Source: Glebionis coronaria
Taxonomy: Eukaryota > Streptophyta > Magnoliopsida > Asterales > Asteraceae
Reading direction: 5' to 3'
Assembly: GCA_025667525.1 (NCBI GenBank)
Contig: CM046877.1
Span: forward strand, 30,887,255-30,951,254
DNA length: 64,000 nucleotides
The position numbers and the translations under genes are program-made. The notes below the pieces were generated by a model that was not told where the DNA came from, ran no database searches, and was given only the letters and a program-made list of their open reading frames with translations. Positions 9,830 to 21,285 of this stretch are shown here, piece by piece; position 1 is the stretch's first letter; every line of letters begins with the position of its first letter.

Positions 9830-11672
9830 TGATAGGTGTGAAAACACCCATCTTTTCTACCACTTAATTACAATAATAACCGAGCCAAAACGTGTATTTT
9901 ATGTCTTTTATGTCGGAATTATGCGTGGTTTGTGTTTTTGTTGTGATTCAGGAAGAAATTGTGAAAAGTGGAGAAAACACGAATATTCACGGGCATTTAC
10001 GGGCTTTTATTGAAGAAAAAGATGAAAGACGAAGTCAAGAAGTCAAGAGTGCATAAAGAACGGAAGTCCGAGACCAATTCTGAAGATTTATCGAAGAAAA
10101 AGTCAAAAGACGGAAGTTTACTTAAAGCCAAGAAACTCAAGTCTAATTTCTTGAAGAATTTAAAGACGAGTTCAAAAGAAATCCCGAGCCAAAAGTCATT
10201 TAAGTCCAAGTTTAAAGAAGATTAGTATAAAAGGACTAAGCATGCAATTAATGAATATTAAAGAAGGAAGGACTTAAGCTTGTAATTAAGAGAAAAGGAA
10301 AGAGGGGAGGAAGCTTCCTAATCCTCCCCTATATATAGATTAGGACTAGTTAATTTTCTTTCTTGTTGGCTAACTTGACAAACTAGCTCTTCCATGGTTG
10401 GCTAAGTGTGACAATTAGTCTTCCACCATTTACTTACCTTGCACCTTTAATTTCCTTGTCATTTAAATACTTGTCAATCTAATTACCTTGTCTTGCACAT
10501 TAAATTCCTTTAATTTCAAGTAAGTTTCTATTTAATTCTTGTCAATCTTTATTTTATCTTGTTAATCTCTCATCTACCTTTCTCAATCTTTGATTTTTAT
10601 GTTTATGTTGTGTTCATGTTCATGTTCTTATTTTGATCAAGTGGTTTTTGATTATTGTGGTTAAATTTGTTTGTTTGTTGATTTAAACTGTTTGTTTATA
10701 ATTAATTGATGTTTCGTTATTAGCTTAATTAAATCGTTTGTTTGATTTTGTTTAATCTATGATATATTACTTGTCATTTTGATCCCTTGTTCTTCGGGGG
10801 AGTTTGTTTCTGTTTCTGAGATTCTCAGGAAAACTTCCGAGCCAAGACAAGAAAGGCTGTTCATTCGGAACTTTCAAAGTTCCGAACCAGTGGGTTTCAT
10901 CCGGAACATTCAAAGTTCCGGATCAAGAGTGTTCATTCGGAACTCAAAAGTTCCGAAATAAGTCTTCAGAACGAAGTTCCGGACGAAAACTTCCGGATCA
11001 ACAAAAGTTCCGGATCAATTTCTTCCGAACGAAGTTCCGGGTCAAGAGGAGGAAAAAGTTCCGGATCAGCAAAAACTTCCGAGTCAAGCTTCATCCGGAA
11101 GAGTTCCGGATCAATACTTCCGAACCAAACTTCCGACTCAAGGTAGCTTCATCCGGAACTTTAAAAGTTCCGAATCAAGGCTTTTGGGGTTTGGGAACTT
11201 CCGACTCAAGACTGCTTCATTCGGAACTCAAAAAGTTCCGAGTCAAGCCAGTTCATTCGTAAGTTTTAAACTTCCGAATCAAGGATTCTTACAGGTTTTT
11301 ATTATTATCTGTTTTTAAATTTCTGTCCTTTATTTTCAATTTTATTTTTCCCTCCTTTTTATTTAATTGCACTTTAAGATTATTTGTCTTAGCCTTATTT
11401 TAGCTTTGCCTTAGATAGATTTAAGTTTACGTCATTTATTTAAGTGCCCTTAAATTTCAGTCACGTTTTTAAATACTTGCACTTTATTTTAATTAGACTT
11501 AGATTTAATTTAATTGCACTTTTACTTTTAAGTTTCGCACTTTTATTTTAAAAACAACCAAAAAGATTTGTTTCACCAAAAACAATAGAGTCACATAGAG
11601 AACCTAGATCAATTCGTTAAGATACCGAGACAAAGAACTTTAATTTTTATACGGGCAAAAGCCCAGTTATCA
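9830..11672 (+). repeat. Right (3') LTR of the Athila-like element
   Basis: 1843 bp, same ends as the left LTR (TGATAGG... to ...GTTATCA) and colinear throughout. Differences seen by eye include GACGAAATT/GAAGAAATT near the start, a few transitions, and one-base length changes in A, T or G runs. The candidate TATA recurs near 10330. Confidence 0.95.
10791..11286 (+). repeat. Dense GGAAC/GTTCC dyad array inside the right LTR
   Basis: Copy of the array at 3490-3985, same order of dyads with a handful of substitutions and two one-base length changes. Because both LTRs come from one template at insertion, the array was present in the parent element. Confidence 0.85.
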
Positions 11673-11677
11673 ACAGG
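11673..11677. repeat. Target-site duplication (ACAGG), right copy
   Basis: Direct repeat of 2524-2528, immediately after the right LTR. On the minus strand it reads CCTGT and ends the first part of the Tat RT frame (DLNKAC). Confidence 0.95.
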
Positions 11678-12707
11678 CTTTGTTCAGATCCGTAAAATCC
11701 ACACACATGCGCCAACTTCCGTCATGTTTTTTGACCATGACCGGATTGGATAACCACTAGTGGTATTATACCTCGCGCATGATACTTGCGTCCACTAGTT
11801 TCTGTACTTCCTCCAATATCACTTTGCTGCGCTCAGGCGCCTGGCCGCGCTTCTTTTGCTTGACGGGTTGGTACCCCTGGCGGATTTGGAGCTTATGTTC
11901 TGCTATCGCACGTGGTACGCCTGTCATATGCTTTGGCTCCCATGCGAATATATCTAGATTTGCACTTAAAAGATAGCACATGGCCCTTTTGCCTCTATCC
12001 GAGAGCGCCCCTCCTATGGATACCTCCTGTTCCGGATAGTCAGGATGGATTGCCACCCTCCAATTAGGAGGTGGTGATCCATCTTTGGGTGGAACAGGTG
12101 GAGCCGGTGTTGTCACGGTATGACACTCGGATGCTGGTACAATTGTGTTGTAAATGGTGACAATTCCTCCCTCAACAGGGAACTTGATCATTCCGTGTGC
12201 CGTGGAAGGTACCGCCCGTATTGCCAGAATGCTTGGTCTGCCTATGATCCCATTGTACGGAGAATGTGAGCGTATCACCATGAAGTTCATCCACGCAGTA
12301 GTGGAGTGTTCCTCATTCCCAATGGTTACAAGCAGACGCAGTTGCCCTATCGGCCAGATGGTGTCTCCACTAAAGCTAGTGAGCGGCGCCGTGGCCGGTA
12401 CTAATTGGCTTCTTATTTCTGGCCGTAACTGCACAAAACAGTGTTCGTACAGTACTTCTGCTGATGACCCTCCATCCACATACATGCGACGAACATTGTG
12501 TGTTCCAATGCTTATCTCAATAGTGAGAGGCGCATCAATCACATCGCTTGCTGTGATGGGAGGGAATGAGATTTCTCTGCCGCGTGAAAATTTTTGTCCA
12601 ATTTTCTGCCTCGTGCGGCATTGTCTGGATTGGATCATGTATATGGTCGAAGGTTTGTCCTTCTGGGGATCCTTCTTGTCATACTTCTTGTTGTCTTTTC
12701 CATCCTT
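11678..12707 (-). pseudogene. Tat element: aspartic protease and N-terminal RT segment
   Basis: The minus-strand frame opens at 12638 and runs to 11766. The protease core has YVDGGSSAEVLY with the catalytic Asp (DGGSS), then FNGIIGRPSL-like YNGIIGRPS. The spacer to RT includes EQEVSIGGAL and LSANLDIFAWEP, and ends with VQKLVDASIMREV. Two stops follow (TAA and TAG near 11750-11765). Then comes the RT N-terminal region WRMCVDF.DLNKAC up to the insertion point. The frame upstream (12639-12707) is continuous with gag except for a TGA at 12708-12710. The protease would have processed gag and pol. Confidence 0.83.
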
Positions 12708-14498
12708 TCAATACTTAACCAAATGCTTGAGTTTTCCTGACTTGATCAGTGACTCGATGTGCTTCTTGAGCTGGATACACTCCTCCGTGCCATGGCCCTT
12801 GTCATTATGGAACTCGCAGAAACGATTTCCCTGACGACGGTCCGGCGGAGTTGTCTTTGGGGAGGTCTCGGAAAATTTGCCCCTTCCGTCAGCAAGATCT
12901 CCCGGTAGGACATCTTTAGGGGGTAAACTTATCGTTCGGCCGTCCTCCTTTGTTTTGGCTCTTGTAGTCTGAGCCCCTACTATTGTTCTGATTGTTTTGA
13001 CCGCCCGATTGTCTCCGGGACTGGTCGTTTGATCGGTAGCCGTTTCCTTTTGAAGGGTAAGCCGCGACAACCGTTGTTTCTCCCTCTATGAAGTTTCTGA
13101 CCCTTTCCATGAGATCATCATACTTATCCGGACGCTTGTCATTGAGACGCCTGATTAACTCCCTATCTGTTATGGCGTGCATATAGTCGGAGATTTTCAG
13201 GAGTTCGGGCATTGTCTTTGTGCGTGTGCACTTGTCGCTGAAGCGTTCAGTGAAGGCTTCTGTAGACTCCCCCGACCGTTGCTTGACAGTTGCCAATGAG
13301 ACCGGATCCCTATTATACTTCTTCCGCTGAGTATAATTATTCTTGAACGCGATGCGTAGTTCCGTGAAGCTATCGATGCTTCGTGGAGGGAGTCCCTCAA
13401 ACCAATCACGGGCATTGCTGATCAAGGTTGAATTGAACATTTGGCACCATATAGGCATGGGCCATCGCTCAATTTTAGCCTGCGTATCGAATACTTTGAG
13501 GTGATCATCCGGATCACCAGTTCCATCATAGGTCTTGACACACGCCGGCATGCGACGCTTTGTGTCTTCAGAGTAGTTCCGTATACGAAGAGTAAAAGGA
13601 TCTTCCCTGGGATCCGCCCATGGACGGGTGAGCCTAGGATCTTCCCATGGGTCACACCACGGACGGGAAAGATCCTCCGCTTCTGCCTCTCGATAATAGG
13701 GGCCACCGTAATACTCATCATTGTTTGGTGGTGGTGGAGGGGTACGCCTAGGTCGGCGACGTTTGGGCGGATGGTCATCCGAGTCCTCTCCTGATGGATG
13801 TGGAGAAGGGGGTGGTGCCCCATCTCTTGGGTGAGGACCACTCTTTTGAGAAGAGCCAGGAGCCTTCTTCCCAGTGTCCATCCTATCCCACACACTTGTG
13901 CGGCGAGCGGCTCTGGTCAGTTCTCGGTCTGGTCGCTCGGGTGAACCGTCGGACTTCTCTCCCCCTTCTCGAGACTGCGTTAGTTCCTGTATGAGGCGAT
14001 CTCCTATGCGCTCGAACACATTCCTAGGTTGAGGAGTTTCCTCGAAGATGCTCTGCTCCTGAGGCCGAGTCTTCCTTTTCCTCTGATTTTGGGAAGAGGT
14101 TATTGGTCCGGTATTGCCAAAATTGAGTCTAGATTGGAGGTTTCTCCCTAGATTCAACCTTGATGCAATCCCTGGGACGATCTTGTCAAAGTTCTGCGTG
14201 AGAACTCGAGTGAGATCCTCCTCACTGAGTGGTTGGACTTCTACTTCCTCCTTAATCGATGGTCTGCGCGGCTCCTTGTTAGGGGGATTGGGCGTACTCC
14301 ATGGATCAGGGTTGAAGTAGGTGGGGGAGTTATGGAGATCGTGCTCGTCACCCCCATGGACTGAAAACCACCGCGGTTACTTGGTCCGTCCGCTGGGCGG
14401 CTAGGGGATTGATTCGAGATGAGTATCCCTTCCCCTTGGGACTTCCGATTTCCAGGATTCGTGTTCCTGGGATTAGCTTGGGGATGCCCCTTCGTCAT
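12708..14498 (-). pseudogene. Tat element: gag, split into three frames
   Basis: The start is taken at 14498 (MTKGHPQANP), 40-odd bases inside the primer site. Frame one runs to 14241. Frame two (14157-12916) carries Arg/Pro-rich sequence and the gag core: ARDWFEGLPPRSI, FTELRIAFKNNYTQ, LATVKQRSGESTEAFTERF and INDREL-like TDRELIRRL. Frame three (13070-12708) ends with the zinc-finger-like CEFHNDKGHGTEEC and the helix LKKHIESLIKSG typical of Tat/Retand gag. The two frame changes (between 14240 and 14157, and around 12916-13070) are indels. The terminal TGA is probably a mutated Arg codon, since the same frame continues into protease. Confidence 0.85.
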
Positions 14499-14540
14499 TG
14501 GGAATTCAAGATGAGATTTCGCTCTAGCTTAGTGTAATGG

Positions 14541-14558
14541 GTCCCACGAATGGCGCCA
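14541..14558 (-). other. Primer-binding site of the Tat element
   Basis: On the minus strand TGGCGCCATTCGTGGGAC, about 10 bases past the presumed LTR end. The same type of site (TGGCGCCATCCGTGGGAC) recurs at 51614 in a second Tat-like element, so the pair supports the call. Which tRNA primes it was not determined. Confidence 0.75.
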
Positions 14559-14568
14559 ATTTTTTAAT

Positions 14569-14760
14569 GTAATGTTTGTAAATTATGAATACACTTTCAG
14601 TATCTAATAAAAAAAAGTTGTATGGTGAGGTAGTGTGACAATTGTGGGTGAAAAGTGTGATGGAACTATGGGAGGTAAACGGAAAAAAAGTTTGAGGTGA
14701 CACCAATGTGAAAAGTGAAGTTGTGTGATCATTATGAGTAGTTTTATGATATGTTTGACA
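14569..14760 (-). repeat. Tat element LTR, start only; far end not located
   Basis: Read on the minus strand the LTR should end with ...TTACA just before the primer site, so its plus-strand edge is TGTAATG at 14569. The matching LTR lies outside the window, so the other border cannot be fixed by comparison; the end given here is nominal. I saw no convincing promoter signals. Confidence 0.35.
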
Positions 14761-15636
14761 TGAGGCTTTTCATGGCTTATAGAGGTTTGAGTTTCTAAAA
14801 CAAGTTAGATTATCAAATAAGCCTCGTATGTCACACATGTTTGTTGAAGTTTTATAAGCGAGAAGCCTTCATAACCCAAAGCTCATAAAAAAGGGCTTAC
14901 GAGGCTTATAGTTAGTCAATATACTTAAAACACATTTTAAATTAAGATTAATTTCATATATCACCCTACTTTTATAATTAATTTCCTATATACTTAAAGT
15001 GCAAGTTGCGAATGCATAATATACAATGTTTTTTAATGCATGTTTGGATATATATGAAATTTACATCCAAAATGAGGTGAGATATACCAAACTCACCACA
15101 ACGCGAAACCTTCTCCCTGGTTAACATCACAATTTCTGGCGTTATAGTAACCCCACTTAAAAAAATTTAAAACCACAAAGCGATTCCATAACGCGAGCGT
15201 CGATACGATATCTCGTGCCGTGGTCTTCATGTTATGTTCATCTTTAGTTGACAAATACGACACCAGACCTCATAACACCGCCCATAGTGTTGTTTTTGAC
15301 ATATTCGCTTCACGTCGTCCATGATTTTTTTATATTTAAAACGGTAAATGTTAGTGGTTAGTGGTTTGAATCGTGCAATAACATCTAAGAAACAAAATGT
15401 CTTTTTCGAGTCTTCGCCTAGTTATGTTGAACTCCTTATCCGTTTCGCCTGAGAAGAAAAGTCTATGACAGGTCTTGAACGTAAAACCTCCAAGGAACCT
15501 TTCAAAAAACCATTTAATAGAACCTTAGTAGACACTTGAGCTGTCAAACATGTACCTCTACCTCTACCTATAACTTCTACAAAAGTATCCTTTATGTCAA
15601 ACACACGTTCAATACTAGTTTTACTATAATTTTGCC
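14761..15636. other. Intergenic, AT-rich, no gene seen
   Basis: Mostly AT-rich sequence with runs of short ORFs but no recognisable product. A stretch at 14765-14910 has several GGCTTATA/ATAAGCC words, like those repeated in intron 1 of the second YTH gene, and may be an old MITE remnant. Confidence 0.5.
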
Positions 15637-16041
15637 CAATGTTTTGAAACCCGGGTTTCAAATTGACCCGATCGAGTCACCAGGTTCGGGTCAACCCAAT
15701 TTTCAATTTTTTTATATTTTTAATAATTAACAAAAACTATATATTAAAACTATAAAAATTATCGTATATTGAATATATAAATTGTTTACCAACCAATATA
15801 ATATGTAAAAATAAAAGTCCGTCACAAATATGTAAAATTTAATATTTTCTTTTTAAAAAAACCCGAAAAAGTCGAAACCCGACCGGGTGTCGAGAACCGG
15901 GTTGACCCGGGTCACTTCAAACCCGGCGGGTCGAGCCGGGTTTCGAAAATATGAAACCCGGGTCAATATAACCCATTTTTTCGGCCGGAACCGGGTCAAC
16001 CGATTGACCCGGCCGGATTGATCCGGTTTTAAAACATTTTG
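15637..16041. mobile_element. MITE-like element with GACCCGG-rich inverted ends
   Basis: The left end CAATGTTTTGAAACCCGGGT and the reverse complement of the right end (CAAAATGTTTTAAAACCGGA) are imperfect inverted repeats. Between them lie many copies of AACCCGG/CCGGGTT and GACCCGG with an AT-rich centre. Target duplications are not clear. There is no coding capacity. It sits 0.45 kb upstream of the first YTH gene. Confidence 0.5.
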
Positions 16042-16408
16042 CTTTTGCCAATCAATATGTAAAAGTAAGATAGTATTTATTATGTAGTTTTGAGCAAAAT
16101 TATTTGTAGTTTCTCCCCCCTTTTAATAACCCTTTTATTGTACTTTCCAAATCCACCTTGCTAAAAATAGCTCTGCCACATAGACACACACTAAACCCAA
16201 ACAGTCAACATTTATCATCATTAAAATCAAATCAATCACAATTTACATCCAACTCAACTTACCCAAAAATAAACATTCCCCCAAACTCAAAGGACCAAAA
16301 ATGAAACATAACGTGGTGCTATTTGAATCACATCTTTCAATCAAACAAAACCCTTTTTCTCCCAAAACCCTAAAAACATAAACACACATAAACTTTCTTT
16401 GGCGGCTG

Positions 16409-16417
16409 AAACCCTAA
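16409..16417 (+). promoter_or_regulatory. Telo-box in the 5' leader of the first YTH gene
   Basis: AAACCCTAA 67 bases before the start codon, with a related AAACCCTAAA near 16362. Telo-boxes are common near the start of plant genes for translation and RNA-handling proteins; function here is inference. Confidence 0.5.
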
Positions 16418-16483
16418 TTCTCAAAACCCATCAATTCTTCAGGGTTTCAATTCCATACCCCAATCTATCAAGTTACTATCATC

Positions 16484-19400
16484 ATGGCTGCTGTTGTTCC
16501 TTCTGCAGATCGTATACTTCTTTTATTTATTTTTTTAATTTTTTTTTAATTTTTAGGGTTTTAAATTAGGGGTTTTTGATCAAGTGTTCAAGATCTGTAA
16601 TTTATGTGATTTCTGACATGGGTTTTTGATTTTATCCATGAATATTTGTTTTTCTTGGATTAATTTTGTTTAATTTAATATTTATATGTGTTTAATAAAA
16701 AATCGAATTAGGGTTTTTTGTTTAAGTGTTTAAGATTTGTAATTGGTGTGTTATTTGAGATGGGTTTTGATTTTATTAATGAATCACGGATTTCTTGGAT
16801 TAATTTTGTTTATTTTATTATTTAATTATTAAAAACTTGAATTAGGGTTTTTGGTATGTGCAAGATTTGTAATTGATGTGATTTCTGACATGGGTTTTTG
16901 ATTTTAAGAATGAATATATAATTTTCTTGGATTAATTTTGATTATTTTAATATATTTATTAAAAACTTGAATTAGGGTTTTTTGTTATAAGTGTTTAAGA
17001 TTTGTAATTGGCATGTTTTTGAGATGGGTTTTTGATTTTATGCATGAATATGTTATTTTCTTGGATTAATTTTGTTTATTTTAATATTTATATGTGTTAT
17101 GAAAATTCGAATTAGGGGTTTTCGTTTTTGAGGTTTAAGATTTATAATTGATGTGTTTTCTGAGATGGGTTTTTGATTTTATTCATGAATATGTAATTTT
17201 CTTGGATTAATTTTGTTTAATTTTTTTTTATTAAAAACTTGAATTAGGGTTATGGTATGTGCAAGATTTGTAATTGATGTGATTTTCGAGATGGTTTTTT
17301 GATTTTATGAATGAATTTAGTAATTTTTTTGGATTAATTTTGTTTATTTAATTATTTATTTATTAAAAATCTGAATTAGGGTTTTTTCTGTATGTGATTA
17401 ATACTTGGAATTGATGTGATATTTGACATGGGTTTTTGATTTTATCCATGAATATGTGTTTTTTTGGATTAATTTTGTTTAATTTAAAGTAAAAACTTGA
17501 ATTAGGGGTTTTTGTTTTTTGAGGTTAAAGACATATAATTGATATGGGTTTTTGATTTTATGTATGAATTTATATGTTTTTTGGATTAATATTGATTATA
17601 TAGCTGTGGATCTTGGATTATTTGGGTTTAGGGTTTTAGGTTAATCTGTGTTTTTGTTTCGAGTTTTTTGCATGAAACTGTGTGTTTATTGGTTTAGTCT
17701 TTGTTAATTTTGTGGCTTTGTATGCTTTTCGGTTGAATTTTGCTGGTTCTTGTTTTTTTGGTTGATTTTAGCGTTTTGGTTAAAAATTTTGTGGCTTAGT
17801 TTTGTTTATGTGTCTCTTGCACGAAATTGAATGTTGTATTGTGTTTATCTGTGGGTTATTTGTTGGTTACCTGTACAAACGGGGTTTAAGCTCTTCATGT
17901 CAGTTTTAGTCGTTTATACGAATGTTTGAATTTGTTGCGAAATTGAAACCTTTATGGTTTAATCATGTTAATATGTTACTGGGATTTGGCTCTATGTGTG
18001 TAGGGTTTGAGTGTAATTTTTATAGTTTAAGTGTTTATGACACGACTCAATTTGATAAATAACTTTGTTGGCCTATATTCAACAGAAGCTGCTGGTTTGT
18101 TGAAGAATTTATCAATCGATCCACAAGCCAAGACTTTGGAAGTTCCTGAACCCACCAAGAAGGTGGAATATATTTTTCTTGTACTAAATTTTGTATTTGT
18201 TTTTATGTATAGATGTATTTTATTGACAGTGTTATGTTAATTGTTAATTTTGCAGACTTCTGTTAACAATGTGAATGCTCAGGTGCAATCTGGTAATAAG
18301 ACTGGTGCCCCGTTGGTTTCAGATTACGTTGATCCGAATTTGGCTTATTATTCAAATGGTTACCCTTATTTCTATGGTATGATTGCTTGTTTCTTTCCTT
18401 TTGATTATGTATTGTAATTTTTCTATGAAGGGTGTGCTTATTTTATGTTTATGTTTTGCGTTAGGCTATGATGGAAGTAACACTGATTGGGAGGATTACA
18501 GTCGGTACATGAGTTCTGACGATTTGGCTCATGTAAGAATTTGTTTTATGTTTCTTTCAGTGTTTCTATTACACTGGATATGTTATGTTTCGAGTTGTAA
18601 TTTTGGTTTCTGATGAGTGTTGTGTGTATAATGTAGGGTGTTTATGGATATGGCTATGCACCGTATGCTTCGTATTCTCCTGCAGGCTCACCTGTGCCAA
18701 CAGTTGGTCAAGATGGTCAGTATTATGGTGGTCAACAGTACCAATATCCTAGTCCGTTCTTCCAACCATTGACACCTACCGGGAATGGTTACACTGCCGC
18801 TGCTCCTACGAAAGGTGATGCTAAAGCACCTGCAGCTGCTGACAAACCCTCTTTGGCTGGCGATACCGCTAAAGGAACCACTAATGGTGTCGGTGCAAAG
18901 GGAAACACAGTTCCTGGTCCATTGAAGGCAGCAACATACCAATACAATGCAAATGGTTCATTTGGAAGCGGTGGGCTGAGTAGTTATCAGGACCCAAGAT
19001 TCGGTTATGGTGGTGTTACCTCTCCAATCTCATGGATGGACAGCTCAATGTACACTAACCAGCAAAGTAGGAACAATACAAACAGCGTTCCTGTGTCGTA
19101 TGGGAAAGGTGTTGCATCGAAAACCCCAACTAATCTCATGGTATGCCAAATATCTATCGACTTTTTTACTATGTTGATTGACGTTTGAATCTCTGATATT
19201 ATTGGAGTTCTTATATAAATTTTGTATTTTGCAGAATCAAAGGCCTATGTCTGGTGTGAATACAACAAGTGGATATATGAACAGATTGTATCCTAACAAT
19301 TTGTATGGCCAGTATGGAAGCACTTATCGATCTGGTTATGGTTATGGATCCAGTGCTTATGATTTGCAAAGCAATGGGCGTGGTTGGATGACTGTTGATA

Positions 19401-20670
19401 ACAAGTACAAGCCAAGAGGTCGGGGCAACGGTTTCTATGGCTACAACAATGAAAACAGTGATGGTCTGAACGAGCTCAACAGAGGTCCGAGATCCAGACT
19501 CGCCAAGATTCCAAAGGTGTTCACTCCCATTGCCATTGCTGTTAAGGGACAAGAGATACCTCTTGCTTCCACCGAGAGCATTGAGAAGGATGTAAAAGAG
19601 GTTGCTGTAAAGGAGGTTACCGAGACCCCTGATAGAGAGCAATACAACAAGGCGGACTTCTCTGATACTTATGCTGATGCCAAGTTCTTTATCATCAAGT
19701 CTTACAGTGAGGATGATGTTCATAAGAGTATCAAGTATAATGTGTGGGCTAGCACACAGAACGGAAACAAGAAGCTTGATGCGGCTTACCAGGAGGCTCA
19801 ACAAAAGCCTGATGGGTGCCCCATCTTCCTTTTCTTCTCGGTAAGATTGTCTACTAGTATAAAGGTGGTTCGTTCATACCTTCATTTGTTCTTGATTCTA
19901 ATATATACTTGTAATATTCCAGGTTAATACAAGTGGTCAATTTGTGGGTGTTGCTGAGATGACCGGACCTGTTGATTTCAACAAAAGCTTGGAGTATTGG
20001 CAACAAGACAAGTGGATTGGTTGCTTCCCTGTTAAGTGGCATATTGTTAAGGATCTTCCTAACAGCTCGCTTAAGCACATTACTCTTGAAAACAACGAAG
20101 GCAAGCCAGTTACTAACAGCAGGGATACCCAAGAGGTATTTTTTTTTTGTAACATACAGTTTCTATGTTGAGTCTCATTTTGTTACGAATACTAATCTTA
20201 TTTTGTTTATAATGTTTTCATCTATGTTCAGGTGAAGTTGGAACAAGGATTGCAGGTGATAAAGATCTTCAAAGATCATTCAAGCAAGCAATGCATCTTG
20301 GATGATTTTGAGTTTTATGAGGATCGTCAGAAGAAAATTCAGGAAAAGAAGGCAAAGCAACAGCAGTATCAGAAACAGGTAAGACACTGACATCTGATGT
20401 TCTTTATACTTTTTCCAACGATGAAAGTACATACTTACATTTTTATAATGTTGTGTTTTTTAGGCATGGGAAGGGAAGCCTGCTGTTGACGAGAAGACCA
20501 AAGAAGGCGTTAAGGAGGATGCTACAAAGTCGGCTGATGTTGTGACAGCTTTGGTTAACGAGGTTAAACTTGTGAATAATGTGCAAAGTGACGTTGCGAA
20601 TGCCGTTGGAGATGTGGCGAAGCCACAAGGAGAAAAGGTTGTAGCAAATGGGATTGCAAACGGTTGCTAA
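16484..20670 (+). CDS. ECT2-like: ECT2-like YTH-domain m6A reader, nine exons, 656 residues
   Basis: Exons: 16484-16511, 18086-18162, 18256-18376, 18465-18532, 18637-19140, 19235-19840, 19923-20135, 20232-20378, 20464-20670; all introns are GT..AG and phases join. The protein binds N6-methyladenosine in mRNA, in the cytoplasm for this family. The N-terminus has the conserved helix [14 protein letters not shown]. Residues about 50-400 are Tyr/Gly/Pro/Gln-rich and disordered, as in ECT2-type readers. The YTH domain spans about 413-555, with the three aromatic-cage Trp at 437 (YNVWAST), 494 and 499 (YWQQDKW), and [13 protein letters not shown] charged tail ends in VANGIANGC. The first intron is 1.57 kb and repeat-filled. 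Length and exon plan fit a working gene. Its paralogue lies at 34773-39068 in opposite orientation. Confidence 0.95.
16560..17600 (+). repeat. Tandem ~130-bp repeats in intron 1 of the first YTH gene
   Basis: Eight degenerate units, each with GAATTAGGGTTTTT, a TGTAATTGATGTG phrase, GGGTTTTTGATTTTAT and CTTGGATTAATTTTG. GGATTAAT marks the units at 16657, 16797, 16929, 17063, 17204, 17331, 17466 and 17583, giving periods of 117-141 bp. The units are T-rich on the coding strand and contain no splice-site change that I can support. Confidence 0.85.
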
Positions 20671-21285
20671 ATCAGCAATGTGTGTAGGTGGCTGGAAGGT
20701 TTGCATGGGTTGCCGTGGGAACAAAACGTTGAAGATAAAAAAGGTTGAAAATGGTGAAAAATTAGGGGGTGTAAATTTGGAGAGGACCGCCCATGTTTCT
20801 TGCGATGGGTGGGGACTCTTCTATAGTGTCTTTAGCTACAAACAGGTTTTTCAGTACCCGTTAGGATTTTGGTTAGGTGTCCTTAATCTTTCGACTTCAA
20901 GTGGTTTTCTTTTGGATCTAGTTTTTTTTCTTTGTTTCCAGTCTTGTGAGCTCTTATTATGTGGTCATGTTTAGTTTTTTTTTCTTTTTTATTTTTCTCC
21001 TTTTTGTTTTATCCTTTGTAGATGTGGATCAAGTTATGTTGGTGCTAGAGAAAAAGCAGGGCGTTACAAGTTTTGGCAAGCATTAGTCGTTTTCAGCGTG
21101 CTTTTGATATTTTTATAAGCTTCACTATGTGGTGTTTCTTGACTACCCCCATTACTTTGTAAAGTTGGAGGTAGATATGAAAAGAAATAAAAAGTGGAAG
21201 CTTTCTGCTTGACACTAGGACCACATAAGAAATACTACCAGTAAGCAATAAGCATATTAGTGGAAGCTTATTAGCTTTTAGACAC
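20671..21285 (+). other. 3' untranslated and downstream region of the first YTH gene
   Basis: T-rich sequence after the stop. An AATAAA (GAAATAAAAAG) occurs near 21184-21191, a possible polyadenylation signal about 0.5 kb downstream of the stop. No other gene seen. Confidence 0.5.

Larger units (their letters stand above)
2529..11672 (+). mobile_element. Athila-like Ty3/gypsy element, complete, gag-protease only (non-autonomous)
   Basis: Two near-identical direct LTRs (2529-4370 and 9830-11672), both running from TGATA to TATCA, flank a 5.46-kb internal region, with ACAGG on each side. A tRNA-Asp-type primer site follows the left LTR and a purine run precedes the right LTR. The internal region codes for Athila-type gag and aspartic protease in about 3.2 kb and then changes to roughly 2 kb of non-coding sequence. 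No RT, RNase H or integrase motif is present in any frame, so mobilisation would need enzymes from another element. By eye the LTRs differ at about two dozen positions (roughly 1-1.5 percent), which points to an insertion far younger than its Tat host. Confidence 0.93.
1..14568 (-). mobile_element. Decayed Tat-lineage Ty3/gypsy LTR retrotransposon, internal region, interrupted by a nested element
   Basis: On the minus strand the order is primer-binding site (about 14.55 kb), gag (14498-12708), protease (12638 down), RT, RNase H and integrase, with integrase running off the left window edge. The body is split at 2528/11678 by a complete Athila-like element. When the 9.1-kb insert and one ACAGG copy are set aside, the RT frame continues without loss across the junction, so the insertion is younger than this element. 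Gag has two frameshifts and pol has several stops, many explained by one C-to-T change (CAA to TAA, CGA to TGA). It cannot encode its own movement. The zinc-finger-like gag motif CEFHNDKGHGTEEC and the DGGSS protease signature fit the Tat/Retand group; that lineage name is from recognition, not a tree. Confidence 0.88.

Noticed and set aside
19211..19804. 197-codon minus-strand frame inside the first YTH gene
   Set aside because: Shadow frame of exon 6, whose plus-strand product is a clear YTH protein.
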